DNA of 51,349 nt from Hondaea fermentalgiana. Taxonomy: Eukaryota; Sar; Bigyra; Thraustochytrida; Thraustochytriidae. Below are positions 26,801 to 35,986 of the stretch, piece by piece. A program made the position numbers and the translations under genes. Location of the stretch: assembly GCA_014084085.1 (NCBI GenBank), contig NPFB01000040.1, positions 757,094 through 808,442 of the forward strand. Reading direction: 5' to 3'. Under the pieces are notes generated by a model. The model was given only the letters and a program-made list of their open reading frames with translations, was not told the origin of the DNA and searched no databases. The stretch's first letter is position 1. Each line of letters starts with the position of its first letter.

Positions 26801-29800
26801 ATTTCGAGCGCATCGTGTTTTCCATTGCTGCAAGACCTTTGCACAGACCTGTCGTCTTTGTTGCACTGCTTGTGCAGCAGCAAGCCAGCGAGTCCATGCG
26901 TCTCGAACGAGTCGGATTCGCCATTGTAACAGTACTCGTTCTAGCTCTTTTCTTGCGGGACATTGAGTCACCTTTGCAGACCAGGTGGTGAACGCAAGGT
27001 AGAGATTCTGATTGTGCCACCGTGCGAGTAAGCGCCGCACGACCTGAGCCTGGTGTTTTGCTGCGAGGCAAGAGGCTTTATACTTTTGCCAGGCAGTAGC
27101 AAGGTGACGCAGTCGCCATTGACGTAAGACCTTCTCGAGCTGCCTTGATCGCTGTGCGTTGAATCTCAGGTGAATCAGACCTCGACGCGCGATACGCTTC
27201 GCCCATCTTCGAAATACATTAACAAGGATCGATCTTGTTTTGCGTGACCAAGATGCCCAATGCGCAAATGCGGCAGCCTTTGCTCGATATCTATTGCGAA
27301 GAAGTGCACTGCAGCCTCTTTGAATGCGCAACGAGGCAACATCTCGCTGCGCGAGCACTTCGCGCCATGTTCGAAATGCGGTTGCGAAATGCCGCCGCTC
27401 CCAGCGAGCTGCAACCTTGCAAAGTACTCGATCGAACGTACAGCACTGCCGCAGCTGAGAAAAGGCTTGCGCCAATTGATGCTTTTCCCAAAACAGACAG
27501 GCTCGCCCCAGCGTTGCCTTCTTTGCATGTACCACAGATCTCCATTGCGCAAAGGTACGCCGAGTCAGCCCATGACGCCAGCGTCCAATTGCGCTGCGCA
27601 AAGCTTGCATTTTCACGGCGTGAACACGAGCTTCTATATCGCGTTCGCGCCACTTGGAAAATGCTTGACGGAGCGCCCGTACGCTCCAGCGCCACATGAC
27701 CCGGGAAATCAGCTTTTGCGTGCGCGTGTGCTCGTGAAGACGTGAAAACGCAGCGTGTAGACCTCTTGCTTGGAACCGGGCAATCGTTCGGCGCAATATT
27801 TGCGTTGACCTGGAATGAACATTTTTCCACTGCGCAAAGGCCGCACCTTGCTTTGCTCGGCGCCATCGCTGCAAAATGCTCTTGGCTCTGCGAAGCACCG
27901 CGGACGTAACACGTGCCTGATGCGCCCACGCTTTCCATGTGGACAGTGCAGATGCAAGCCTACGAGATTGCTGAGAGTGCAAAATCCTTAGGACGTGGCG
28001 CATGTGTGACTTTGCACGCTGCTGGCTCTGCACGGCCGCAAGCAGTCCGCGAAATGCTTTTCGTAAAAAGGCTGTTCTCCACTGAATCAGAAATAAATTG
28101 TATGTGCTCATCTTCTTTGCATGAGATTCCCACTGTGCAAATGAGCTGCGCAAACGTCGGGTCACCAACATCGCATCCAGGGTGTTCAGACGTTTTGAAA
28201 GCGAAGTTGCCGAGACCCAAATCCGGAATGACTTGTTCTGCATCCTTGTAAATGTCGTTTTCCGCAGGACTTGGAAGAGAAAGCGTGCTTTGAGGGAATG
28301 TGCCAAGAAGCTCCGGTCGCGCCAGACCCGAAAGGCCATCAACGTACGTGTGCGATCGTTGCGAGAGAAAGCCCTTTGAAAGATTGAGCACGCAAGTCGT
28401 TGACGAATGAGCTTCTCAGCGTTCTTTTGCTCGGACTCGCAACGAAGCATTGTCACATACGTCTTCCATCTGGTCAATCCGTATTGCAGCCTCGAAATCC
28501 TCACTTGCAATATTCTTGCTCGCACGCGTGCGATTCTTCGAATTTTGGTGACAGACACGTACCGGGCCCATGCACGGTAAAAGATGCCGAGACGAACGCT
28601 GCGCCTGCGTTCGTGCCAGCCTTTCATTAAAGTCTTGTTCTTCCGCAAACGCCGCGCGCGTGCAGCCCATTTCTGAAATAGAGAACGACAGCGCTCGAGG
28701 CGTCTCGCACACGTCGCAGACTCGATGTGACGAGCGATCTTTGCTTGTCTTCTCCAGATCACCATTGCTCCTTCCAAGGTGCGACGGTAAAGACTCCAGA
28801 GATATCGTTCAAGGATCTTTTGCGTGCGCTGAAGTCGCAACCACTGCCCAAAGGCTTTGCGCAAGGCTGATCGTCTCCAGCGCCATAGAGCACGTGCGAG
28901 TACCATTCTGCAACGTGCGTGCACCCACAGCGCGCGCCACCCTCGAGCAAGCTGAGCTGTTCTACTTGCTGCGCAGACCCGGTGGCAGATTTCAAGACCA
29001 ACACGAAACCGCGACTGAGAGAGCATCGACTTTGCAACACGCATGTGTCGACTGTATCGCCGTGCCTTTTCGAGACGCATCATTTGGTCAGCCCGCCGTC
29101 GCCAGAGAGAGAAAAAGTGTCGCAGCGCCAGTTTGTGACTGCAAAAGTACACGAGCTTTACGAACCGGCATACGTTTCCAGCCCGGACGCCAGTGTCGCG
29201 CAAGCGCTGGAAAGCTAATCTTTTCCGGCGCTGAGTTCCATGCCTCATGGTGTTTCGTAGGAGCTTATGACGGCGGACCATTGCACACCATGCTTGGAAA
29301 GTCGCCTTTTGAGTGTGCAGACGCCATGACCAGTGCATCCATGTCATTTGGCTCCATATGCATGAACGTCGAGTCGCCTCATTGACCTTGGTCCAAAGTT
29401 TCCAAGACGCAAAGGTCTCCGCAAGAAGCTCCCGCGCCTCGACCTGCTTGAGAGCCAGTGATGTGACCAGCTGAAACGAGTTTGAAGCGTCCATGTGTTC
29501 CGCAGTATACCATGCTTCCACAGAGCGCACACTTGCCAGACATTTCCAATGCTGAAATGCTTCGCGCTTGGCAGCCACGCGCCCACGAGCTCGTGCTTGC
29601 AATAACATGGACTGCAACAAGCGAGAGCCTCGAGCATGAGCCTGCAGCGCATTCCAACCACAACGGAGCGCAAAGAGAATACGCGATCTCACGAGACGCC
29701 CAGCTGCACGACTTGTGTGCGTGCAACGTGCCGTCCAACGGGCCCAGATGCGAAAGCTTTGAGCCAGACGCCCCGAGGAGACTCTGCGATGCAAAGTCAA

Positions 29801-32800
29801 CAAAGTACGACGTAAGATCTCTGTCCTGTGTCTGTAAAATTGAAGTCGAAGCTTTCTTTGGCCAGCGCGAATGCCGCGTTGCGCGTGCAGAGCGCCGCGC
29901 CATGCGTCAAATGCGTGCCTTTGACGAATAAGCCTCTGTGCAGTGCGTTTTTGCTTCCACGTTGTAAAATGAGCTCTTTCGACGAAAGCACGCTTTTGGG
30001 CGTTCACGCCCCTTGCTAACCTCCAGCGTACAAATGCGCTTGCGAGGTGCGCGAGCGAACAGGTACGAGCTTGGTTTGCCTGATCTCTGGCGACAAGGCG
30101 CCACGCCGTAAAGGCATCTTGAAGTCGCGATTGGTCAGCCCACAGCAAATTAGCCTCGAGACTCTGGACGCTCGACAAATGCATCGACCAGAGATGCCAC
30201 GCTTGATACAGTGACCGTACTTTCCATCGCGATGCCTGCCTCTGAAGCAAAGATTTTCGTCGCAAGCTCACCAAAGTGTTCAGTTTCCATGCATGGAGCA
30301 CTTCGCGGGCGACAAAGACCGCTTGTGCGTCCTGAAGGACAGGGCGGCGCGTGAGGTCGACCCAGTGATCCCAATAACATGCCAATCTTGCTGACATAAT
30401 TCTTTCCAGCGCCGCGCAGACAGAGTCCGACTTCTTTCTGTGTACCGTGTACGTTTCGCGTTCTTTTGCAGTCCAAACTTGCCAACGAGCGAAGCAGCTT
30501 GCTACGTTTGCGCAATGAGTGCCGTCTCCAGAGAGCGACCAGAGAATACGAAGGATTGCCCAGCGTCGCCGGTGCACCCATTGGCGCCACATTGCAAAAG
30601 TTGAAATGAGGGTCGCATGCTCAAAAGCTGCAACGTTGCACGAGATGCAGTTGCATTCGTTCAGGGACAATCTTCCGCCATCAGTGAACTGCCCCCACGT
30701 GATTGATGAGCCGGGAGAGGGCATGTCTCCAAACATGTACGTCAGGCCGGACGAGGTGGGACTCTCTGGCCAGATTTCACGCAGAGCAGGCCTTATAGGC
30801 ACCGGCGATGGGTACCTCGTACTCGAGAATGACTGCCCAGCATTGAGTTCGCGGACTTTGTTGACTTGCAAAAGTTTGCCTGTCTGAAAATGATCGGCGC
30901 GATCTGTAAAGGATCGAAAGCTCATTTGCTTTGATCTGGCTCTTTCGGGGTTTCGAAGCCTGTCTCGCGTGGTGGCTCGTTTTCGCGACGGAAGAAACTC
31001 TTGTGCAGACCAACACGTTTGCACAACCGAGGAGTTTACGTTATTGCTTTCGTTGTCATCTTTCTCACGCCCGACAGGATTGCGGTGCAAAGAAGGAAGA
31101 GAGATGCGTGCCTCATGATTTATGTCGGACTTCGCGCCAGTTTCCTCATAGAGCTGACTGTTTGAGGAATCTATTGAATCCAAACGTTTCAGACCTGATT
31201 TATATCTCCCAGATCTTTTGCTTTGCATCGATTCTCTCTCCTCCCACTTCTCTGCAGCCTTCGACATTTCTGACGAGCTGGAGCGCCTCTTCATTCTCTC
31301 GATTAAAACGTCTGTCTCATGTCTGCAGCTTTGTGTGCTCATCAAAGAAGTCCTTCTTTCCCTTGTCTGAGACCTTTCATGTGCACCTTCCGACGCGCGT
31401 CGCTGCCCGGCAGAACGAAGCCGATATTTACTTTTGCGACTATTGCTGTGGTCAGTGCTCTGAGTAAAACGAGATACATTGTTGGTGTGTGCGTCAGGAA
31501 TTTTGTCATCCGGCATGAGAACGCTTTGGCTGCCGTGATGATCTTCCTCCTCGCTTGAATGAAATGTGCACTCCATTCCACTGCTCCGAAAGTGATCCCC
31601 ATCACTTGTGGAGAGGCTTGAAGCGGCTTCGCTTTCATAATCTTGCTTTTTACCATTTCTCGATGCAGATTTGGGCTTTTTCTTCTCGAAAATCGTTTTC
31701 ACTTGTCCGCGATCCTCTTGACTTGACACTCCCGTATCTTTCTCTTTCTGGTGTCTCTTCTGAGACCATCTATCCTCGACCTCATCGATGAGCTCCGCTT
31801 GTTGTTCTTCATCTCTGTGCTTGCCACGACGAACTCGCGAGGATCGCGTGATCGCTGCAGAGACATCGTGCACAAGATTCTCATGCGATTCTTCTTCTGT
31901 GTTGACGGCATCAAGTTTGACCACGTTTCTTTCTTCTTCAAGCTCATACAGATGGGAGTTCCCTTGTTCCTGCTGTGGCTGGGAAATGTGTCTGCTTGCA
32001 TTTCTTCCTCCTCGCCGTGACAAAGCATGCTGTTCATGTCCTGTCCGACGTTTATCAACCACGTCGGCAACATTGTCTTGCTCAGTTGTGAGCCTCTCAA
32101 CTTGGCCATCAGCGCATCGTTCGTGACCGAGGTGGCAAGACTTGGCTTGGTTGGTTCCTTTGCTGCGTTGACGTTGATGTCCCGAGGAGTTCCTTCCTCC
32201 TCCTCGTGACAAAGCATGCTGTTCATGTACTGTCCAACGTTTACCAAGCACGTCAACAAAATCATCTTGCTCAGTTGTGAGTCTTTCAAATTGGCCATCA
32301 GCGCATCGTTCGTGAGCAAGGTCGCGAGACTTGGCTTGATTGGTTTCTTCGCTGCTTCTATGTGCTGGCCTCGTTACCTCATCAACGCTTGCCTCGACTT
32401 GGTCATCCTCGAATTGCTTCGAGGTGCATGTCCGTCTCGAAGATCGCGAAAAGTGTGCACTTGCACCTGCGACAGGGTAGGAAGAACCAATTCCGTTCGA
32501 CGCGACGTGAAGGTCGTCATCGGCTTCAGTTTGGCTTGGGCGACGGTGATGATGCTGACGTATTCTGTGAGAACTCATTTGGCGCTTGTCGGCGTTGGTC
32601 GATGGCTCTACATCTCCATCTGAAATGTCGCTTTCAGATTGCCCAAATCGCGAAGTACGATCGGAGCGAGATGCAAAATCCCTCAAAGTATGTTCGTCAG
32701 AATTCGCAACGTCGCTTTCATCGGCCAGGCGGAATCGCACATTACTCCTTTTTCTCGTCTCTTGGTGCCCTTGGACAGCAAAACTTGTCATTTCCGACTC

Positions 32801-35800
32801 ACTTTCGGCGTCACAAACCTTTTCGTACGCTTGCGGTGAACGATCATTGAGCGAGCTGCTCGGGCTTGAATATGAAGATGACGCACAAAACATCTCTGCC
32901 CTATGCTTCATTCTACTCTCGCGATGCTCATCGTTTTCGGGCAAATGAGCATTCTTGCTCCCCTGCCGACTGGCCTTTTTGAAATGATGCACGCGGTGCT
33001 TTGCATTCAGTTGGCGACGATTGCCGGCCAGAAAGCTACCTTGAGAAGAGCTTGCTGAAGAACTACTCGAAGAAGAGTCCGACTCCTCCTGTTGGCGCAA
33101 ACGTGCGCTCTGTCTCCTGCGCGATGCTTTGTGTTGACCATTTAGATTCCTGAGATGAGCTGGATGACTTTGAGCACCCGATATCGAAGAGTGCATCCTT
33201 TGTTGCGGATGAAGCTGCGCCGAGCTATCCCCGCGATCGCTCGGTTCGTTGAAATCTGACGTCTTTTGGGCTTTGTGCTGACGCCGGACCGCTCTTGCAA
33301 AACCATAGCGGAGGTGTCGGCTTCGTAGACGAGCACTTGCGGAGCCATGCGGAAAGTAAGCTCTCAAGACTGGGGTCGGTGCGCTGCCCACCGAAAACGA
33401 ATCCTCCGAAAACGTCCCTCGGTGGGTTGGCGGGGACAGAGATGAACTCTCAAAACGCGTCGCAGAGTGACCACTTCCAGAAGAATGATGCGCGGCATGA
33501 ATCGGACGGCGCAGAAGCTTTTCACGGCTTGAGTAATGGGAGCGATCGGCCTCCACTGAATCACCGGCATCGTCGGACACTTCACTGTCGGTCCCAGGTC
33601 CTTGCTCAGAAAATGCGATCCCGGCACTTTGCGTACCATGCTCTCCATCATTGACGTTAGATGTGCTCACATGACGTGCTGACAGATGACGCCGCTCACG
33701 AAGTCCTTGAGAAGAAATTTGCGCATTGGTATTGTCCTGTTCGCTTTGATGTTCCTTGAGCTGCACGTGCCGTTGATGCACATAATGGTGAGAGCTTGGT
33801 GCTGCTGTGAGAGCTTGATGCCGATACTGCCATTGCAGATGCTGGTGCTGCGAGAGATGAGGCGAATGCTTGCTCTTCTTGAATTGAAGGTGTGAAATCA
33901 GGCGCTCTGTCCGACGTCGCTCAATCGACCCGAGGCAAGCAGCAATCTTCCACGGTACGAAATAGTCGCGCATTGTTGCCACCGTAGCCTGATGTCGTTG
34001 AACAGCATCAGTCCAGGCCCGAAGAACTCTCTTTTTTAAGCGCTTTGCACTTTCACTCGCAAGATGATGCAGCTTCTCTGGCAAGGCAATGCTTGCATAA
34101 TGCCATTTTGCAAATGCTGCTTCTTGCGCAATTCGTCTGCTGCGCGCAAGCGCAATATTGACAATGCACGCTGCTCGCCACCTTTCTGCCCTTTGCATCT
34201 GCGAAAGCTCAGCCGTGCGGGCTCGCCACGTGTGTAGCGTTGCAAGCAATCGATTTTGCGTGCGTCCCTTGAAGCGCACAAGGCAAATAAGGAGGGCGCG
34301 GTGTTTTGCAGCAACGTGCAGCAAGTGTCTTGCTTCACAAGCAAGCTTGGCAGCCAGTCTCCACTGAGAGAGAAGCTTGGAGAGCAATCGCTGTCTTTTT
34401 CGGTGAAGAAATTGAGCAACCTGGCGTTCATTTGCGGCCTGTGACTGCCGCCAATACAATGTCCATCCAATAAAAGCCTTTGTGATGACGTGTCCCATTC
34501 GTCTGGAAGCGTTCACGTGAGCCCATGTACGCCACCCTTTAAAAATATGCGACACCCACGCGTCGGTCCTCTTCTCTTGCATCGCTTTGACGGCCGTTCG
34601 AACGCGCACAAATCTCCGCCAGGACGACATACACCTCGTAAGAAGCCGTCTCCGCCTTTTCTGTTCAACGCGCAAAAGTAAGTTGGTCTCGCGAGCCCAT
34701 CCACGAAGCGCGGCGCCCGCAAGAGTCCGCCGCGTAATAATAGAGACGCGAGCAATGGCCTTTTTCTGGTTTGCTCGAGTTCGCGCCGCAGCACAGAGTT
34801 GGCGTAGAGCCTCTCGGCGTATGCGCTGCCCTTGCGACCTGACGATATGACTCAGGGCAACTACTCGTCTCGTGTGCATTCGCCATCGGTCGACAGCGTC
34901 GAGCTTTTGTCTTTTGCAAGATCGAAGAATGACTCTTTTCAGGGACGTCATTCTGAGTCGATATTTGTCGAGATTGTCCAAAGCCTGCAAGCAGCTTCGT
35001 CTTTTCACAAGACGAGCAAGCCTCTCGAGCATTCGCCCGTGTTCAAGCACTCGACGTAACCTCGCAAAGGCGGTGCGAAGAGAACGCCGCTGATAATTCT
35101 TTGATGACCAGCAGAGCGTGCGACTGAGTTGCGCGCAGCGCTCGGCACGAAGCACAAGATGTTTCCACTGTCCAAAAGCAGCATGCACCCTTCGCGTGTG
35201 CGCTCTATCAAAGACGGCAAAGCAGCGACAGAGGCGGAATACTCGTTGCGCGAGGTGAACGTGCGCAGTAGATAGCTTGGCAAAAGCGAATCGCAGCTTT
35301 GCGCGTGCACGAAGAGCCAAGGCTCTCTGCAATTTCTCCAGGCAAATTTGATCATGCTCCCGCGCACTTGCAGCGTGGCGTCGCAGTCGCGAAAATGCCT
35401 GAACACGAACATGCCGTTGATGTTGTCGGATCGCATGGTACAATTTGTAAAGAACCTCGACGCGACGTATGACATCGAGACACTCCCATGTGAGCTGAGC
35501 CTCTCCAAGCACGAGGCACCTGCGCTTCCATGTTGCAAAGTGGAGTCGCTTAAGTCGCCGACTCGCCAGAGCGCAAAGCGTCATCGCTGCACGACGATGT
35601 CGGCCTGGTACAAAGCAAGACCAACCCTCCTCATCTTTTTCTTCGCTCGATATCTCCGCCGGATGATCAGGCGAGGCAATAAAGCTAAGGGTATCACCCT
35701 CGCTGTCGGTGATCGTTGGATAGGCCTCCTCCAAAGTCTCAATGCTTGCACTTGAACGAAGCGCGAGACTTTCTTTTGCGTCCAAGGAAATCTCGTCCAC

Positions 35801-35986
35801 ATTAGAAGGTTCTGAGGAGGTCTCGTCCGCATCGGACTCAAGGTAATGGCCGCACACCCCACACAAAGTTGCTCCGCGAGCATTCGGCGCTCCACACGGA
35901 CTACACAGGACCCATTTTGCTTGTCTCGTTCGCTGCTCCGATCGACTTAATTTTGGTGTCGCGATGCAGTCTTGATCAAACTCCAT
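23897..35986 (-). CDS. Giant Sfi1-like centrin-binding-repeat protein with RanBP2-type zinc finger
   Basis: A 4,029-residue intronless frame. The first ATG is at 35986. The frame continues to 36136, but only from a TTG. Near the N-terminus is a RanBP2-type zinc finger (Trp25, Cys28, Cys31, Asn35, Cys42, Cys45; W-x2-C-x2-C-x3-N-x6-C-x2-C). Two blocks of degenerate helical repeats follow, at about 140-695 and 1775-4000, separated by a disordered Ser/His/Arg-rich linker. Each repeat ends in a motif such as AFxxWR, AFAQWK or LRxWR, spaced 23-40 residues, which matches Sfi1 centrin-binding repeats. I counted roughly 17 in the first block and 65 in the second. Sfi1 forms a long alpha-helix coated by centrin at spindle poles and centrioles, so a filament or rootlet scaffold is the likely role. 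Yeast Sfi1 has about 20 repeats, so this would be exceptionally long. No stop or frameshift interrupts it. Confidence 0.85.
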   Translation of the reverse strand: MEFDQDCIATPKLSRSEQRTRQAKWVLCSPCGAPNARGATLCGVCGHYLESDADETSSEPSNVDEISLDAKESLALRSSASIETLEEAYPTITDSEGDTLSFIASPDHPAEISSEEKDEEGWSCFVPGRHRRAAMTLCALASRRLKRLHFATWKRRCLVLGEAQLTWECLDVIRRVEVLYKLYHAIRQHQRHVRVQAFSRLRRHAASAREHDQICLEKLQRALALRARAKLRFAFAKLSTAHVHLAQRVFRLCRCFAVFDRAHTRRVHAAFGQWKHLVLRAERCAQLSRTLCWSSKNYQRRSLRTAFARLRRVLEHGRMLERLARLVKRRSCLQALDNLDKYRLRMTSLKRVILRSCKRQKLDAVDRWRMHTRRVVALSHIVRSQGQRIRREALRQLCAAARTRANQKKAIARVSIITRRTLAGAALRGWARETNLLLRVEQKRRRRLLTRCMSSWRRFVRVRTAVKAMQEKRTDAWVSHIFKGWRTWAHVNASRRMGHVITKAFIGWTLYWRQSQAANERQVAQFLHRKRQRLLSKLLSQWRLAAKLACEARHLLHVAAKHRALLICLVRFKGRTQNRLLATLHTWRARTAELSQMQRAERWRAACIVNIALARSRRIAQEAAFAKWHYASIALPEKLHHLASESAKRLKKRVLRAWTDAVQRHQATVATMRDYFVPWKIAACLGSIERRRTERLISHLQFKKSKHSPHLSQHQHLQWQYRHQALTAAPSSHHYVHQRHVQLKEHQSEQDNTNAQISSQGLRERRHLSARHVSTSNVNDGEHGTQSAGIAFSEQGPGTDSEVSDDAGDSVEADRSHYSSREKLLRRPIHAAHHSSGSGHSATRFESSSLSPPTHRGTFSEDSFSVGSAPTPVLRAYFPHGSASARLRSRHLRYGFARAVRRQHKAQKTSDFNEPSDRGDSSAQLHPQQRMHSSISGAQSHPAHLRNLNGQHKASRRRQSARLRQQEESDSSSSSSSASSSQGSFLAGNRRQLNAKHRVHHFKKASRQGSKNAHLPENDEHRESRMKHRAEMFCASSSYSSPSSSLNDRSPQAYEKVCDAESESEMTSFAVQGHQETRKRSNVRFRLADESDVANSDEHTLRDFASRSDRTSRFGQSESDISDGDVEPSTNADKRQMSSHRIRQHHHRRPSQTEADDDLHVASNGIGSSYPVAGASAHFSRSSRRTCTSKQFEDDQVEASVDEVTRPAHRSSEETNQAKSRDLAHERCADGQFERLTTEQDDFVDVLGKRWTVHEQHALSRGGGRNSSGHQRQRSKGTNQAKSCHLGHERCADGQVERLTTEQDNVADVVDKRRTGHEQHALSRRGGRNASRHISQPQQEQGNSHLYELEEERNVVKLDAVNTEEESHENLVHDVSAAITRSSRVRRGKHRDEEQQAELIDEVEDRWSQKRHQKEKDTGVSSQEDRGQVKTIFEKKKPKSASRNGKKQDYESEAASSLSTSDGDHFRSSGMECTFHSSEEEDHHGSQSVLMPDDKIPDAHTNNVSRFTQSTDHSNSRKSKYRLRSAGQRRASEGAHERSQTRERRTSLMSTQSCRHETDVLIERMKRRSSSSEMSKAAEKWEERESMQSKRSGRYKSGLKRLDSIDSSNSQLYEETGAKSDINHEARISLPSLHRNPVGREKDDNESNNVNSSVVQTCWSAQEFLPSRKRATTRDRLRNPERARSKQMSFRSFTDRADHFQTGKLLQVNKVRELNAGQSFSSTRYPSPVPIRPALREIWPESPTSSGLTYMFGDMPSPGSSITWGQFTDGGRLSLNECNCISCNVAAFEHATLISTFAMWRQWVHRRRWAILRILWSLSGDGTHCANVASCFARWQVWTAKERETYTVHRKKSDSVCAALERIMSARLACYWDHWVDLTRRPVLQDAQAVFVAREVLHAWKLNTLVSLRRKSLLQRQASRWKVRSLYQAWHLWSMHLSSVQSLEANLLWADQSRLQDAFTAWRLVARDQANQARTCSLAHLASAFVRWRLARGVNAQKRAFVERAHFTTWKQKRTAQRLIRQRHAFDAWRGALHAQRGIRAGQRKLRLQFYRHRTEILRRTLLTLHRRVSSGRLAQSFRIWARWTARCTHTSRAAGRLVRSRILFALRCGWNALQAHARGSRLLQSMLLQARARGRVAAKREAFQHWKCLASVRSVEAWYTAEHMDASNSFQLVTSLALKQVEARELLAETFASWKLWTKVNEATRRSCIWSQMTWMHWSWRLHTQKATFQAWCAMVRRHKLLRNTMRHGTQRRKRLAFQRLRDTGVRAGNVCRFVKLVYFCSHKLALRHFFSLWRRRADQMMRLEKARRYSRHMRVAKSMLSQSRFRVGLEICHRVCAASRTAQLARGWRALWVHARCRMVLARALWRWRRSALRKAFGQWLRLQRTQKILERYLWSLYRRTLEGAMVIWRRQAKIARHIESATCARRLERCRSLFQKWAARARRLRKNKTLMKGWHERRRSVRLGIFYRAWARYVSVTKIRRIARVRARILQVRISRLQYGLTRWKTYVTMLRCESEQKNAEKLIRQRLACSIFQRAFSRNDRTRTLMAFRVWRDRSFLAHSLKARFLFQVLRKTTFTRMQNKSFRIWVSATSLSKRLNTLDAMLVTRRLRSSFAQWESHAKKMSTYNLFLIQWRTAFLRKAFRGLLAAVQSQQRAKSHMRHVLRILHSQQSRRLASALSTWKAWAHQARVTSAVLRRAKSILQRWRRAKQGAAFAQWKNVHSRSTQILRRTIARFQARGLHAAFSRLHEHTRTQKLISRVMWRWSVRALRQAFSKWRERDIEARVHAVKMQALRSAIGRWRHGLTRRTFAQWRSVVHAKKATLGRACLFWEKHQLAQAFSQLRQCCTFDRVLCKVAARWERRHFATAFRTWREVLAQRDVASLRIQRGCSALLRNRYRAKAAAFAHWASWSRKTRSILVNVFRRWAKRIARRGLIHLRFNAQRSRQLEKVLRQWRLRHLATAWQKYKASCLAAKHQAQVVRRLLARWHNQNLYLAFTTWSAKVTQCPARKELERVLLQWRIRLVRDAWTRWLAAAQAVQQRRQVCAKVLQQWKTRCARNAFRSWHGWATKAALAQARLAVAKRVVLHWSLGPVRWAFARLAKYAHCMTLMHSAVQRILQSRRSRVLSETWKKWTRASDYTARANRLCKRIILRWRRRALVAAMSRWRSMCHRAKQVEHVFHKWNIARHTKLAAGFQRWKTNACRVRRLMQRVVRIALLHGAQRGFEALRSNARKLAHQKRAVRVMRRWLNRRCALAFRQWTLYTSAKAAAISAEGAALSNAALADEAARPFSAVFVQSVGMAESQRRWSSASLLRCLARWQKKRLHAAWSLWRNCVRIQRDICVRREAMRRFLRRWKSRRAYAAFQILLRHARGASQLQTVEVTRRRSLRAFVQRWKTRHKRAAFLKLKAYAASAVLEARETMLRRQCVRRLLSHSKTSKLRSAFQRWQQRAAGLMHAEQVVSFRHQFLHRFLARWKARSLYAGFIQWQRFAAHFRAAEQERGMKMRFLRRLFQQGQVSRLRSALRIWQENAVAEGYAEQIAMFRRNTLRGFIMRWKTGRQRAAFAVWKTTVYEKAQRDRLMSRVISRLRFRHIKDALGQWQKLARTLSCARRRLLQASVRNALRHWKELVERGNALERATRRLFSWTKVYWKRRVGLAFLRLWRHATKICAVERTLVKWRQWRLQLGWKQWCFQVMRSKAAQQHLVLEKRCALFRLWSRDQLHRTRARKLEEAWLRLSGRALKRTERLRSQTIARMIRRCDSLRIRRSWARWKVIVERQRLLDHLVVQAKRACDRRLKIRTLRGWQLAHRESRARAERFVRVYTMQEQRWALRLWSASHERAVRFEGLRLQRQSRLMEESWARWRKRMQLARAAKALRARVEQVMTLKSWEVSTTRLAFACLARHACSCKRIARYESLVLRTGRISASAKELLQQAKVFGAWRAWKVKVRKDRQIVRALGRIDDAWTMAHAQQAFCRLRIHALNEQAGRSQRHRLEAAASIRQVGDRARESLLQLQLSRSSASRF
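25235..25955 (-). repeat. Six regular 40-residue repeats inside the Sfi1-like protein
   Basis: Residues about 3344-3584 contain six units of 40 residues (120 nt each). The pattern is RRxxLRxFxxRWKxRxxxxAFxxWxxxA followed by a short AExxx tail. Examples of the core are FLRRWKSRRAYAAF, FVQRWKTRHKRAAF and FLARWKARSLYAGF. The spacing is far more regular than in the rest of the protein, where units vary from 23 to about 45 residues. It looks like a local amplification. Confidence 0.75.
30665..33900 (-). other. Disordered Ser/His/Arg-rich linker segment of the Sfi1-like protein
   Basis: About 1,080 residues (about 695-1774) without the tryptophan-ended repeats. The composition is dominated by Ser, Arg, His, Glu and Gln with poly-Ser runs (for example at about 33040-33080), and many SxxS and RxxS sites. 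Predicted disordered. It separates the two helical-repeat blocks and includes a 63-residue tandem duplication. Confidence 0.7.
32017..32358 (-). repeat. 63-residue (189-nt) tandem duplication in the linker
   Basis: Copy one spans 32017-32205 and copy two starts at 32206, remaining similar to about 32358. Both begin GTGACAAAGCATGCTGTTCATGT on the plus strand and share long near-identical stretches, such as ATCATTCTTGCTCAGTTGTGAG variants and TTGGCCATCAGCGCATCGTTCGTGA. The period of 189 nt keeps the frame. Residues shared are of the form ERLTTEQD, HEQHALSR and GGRN. This is a recent in-frame duplication. Confidence 0.88.
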
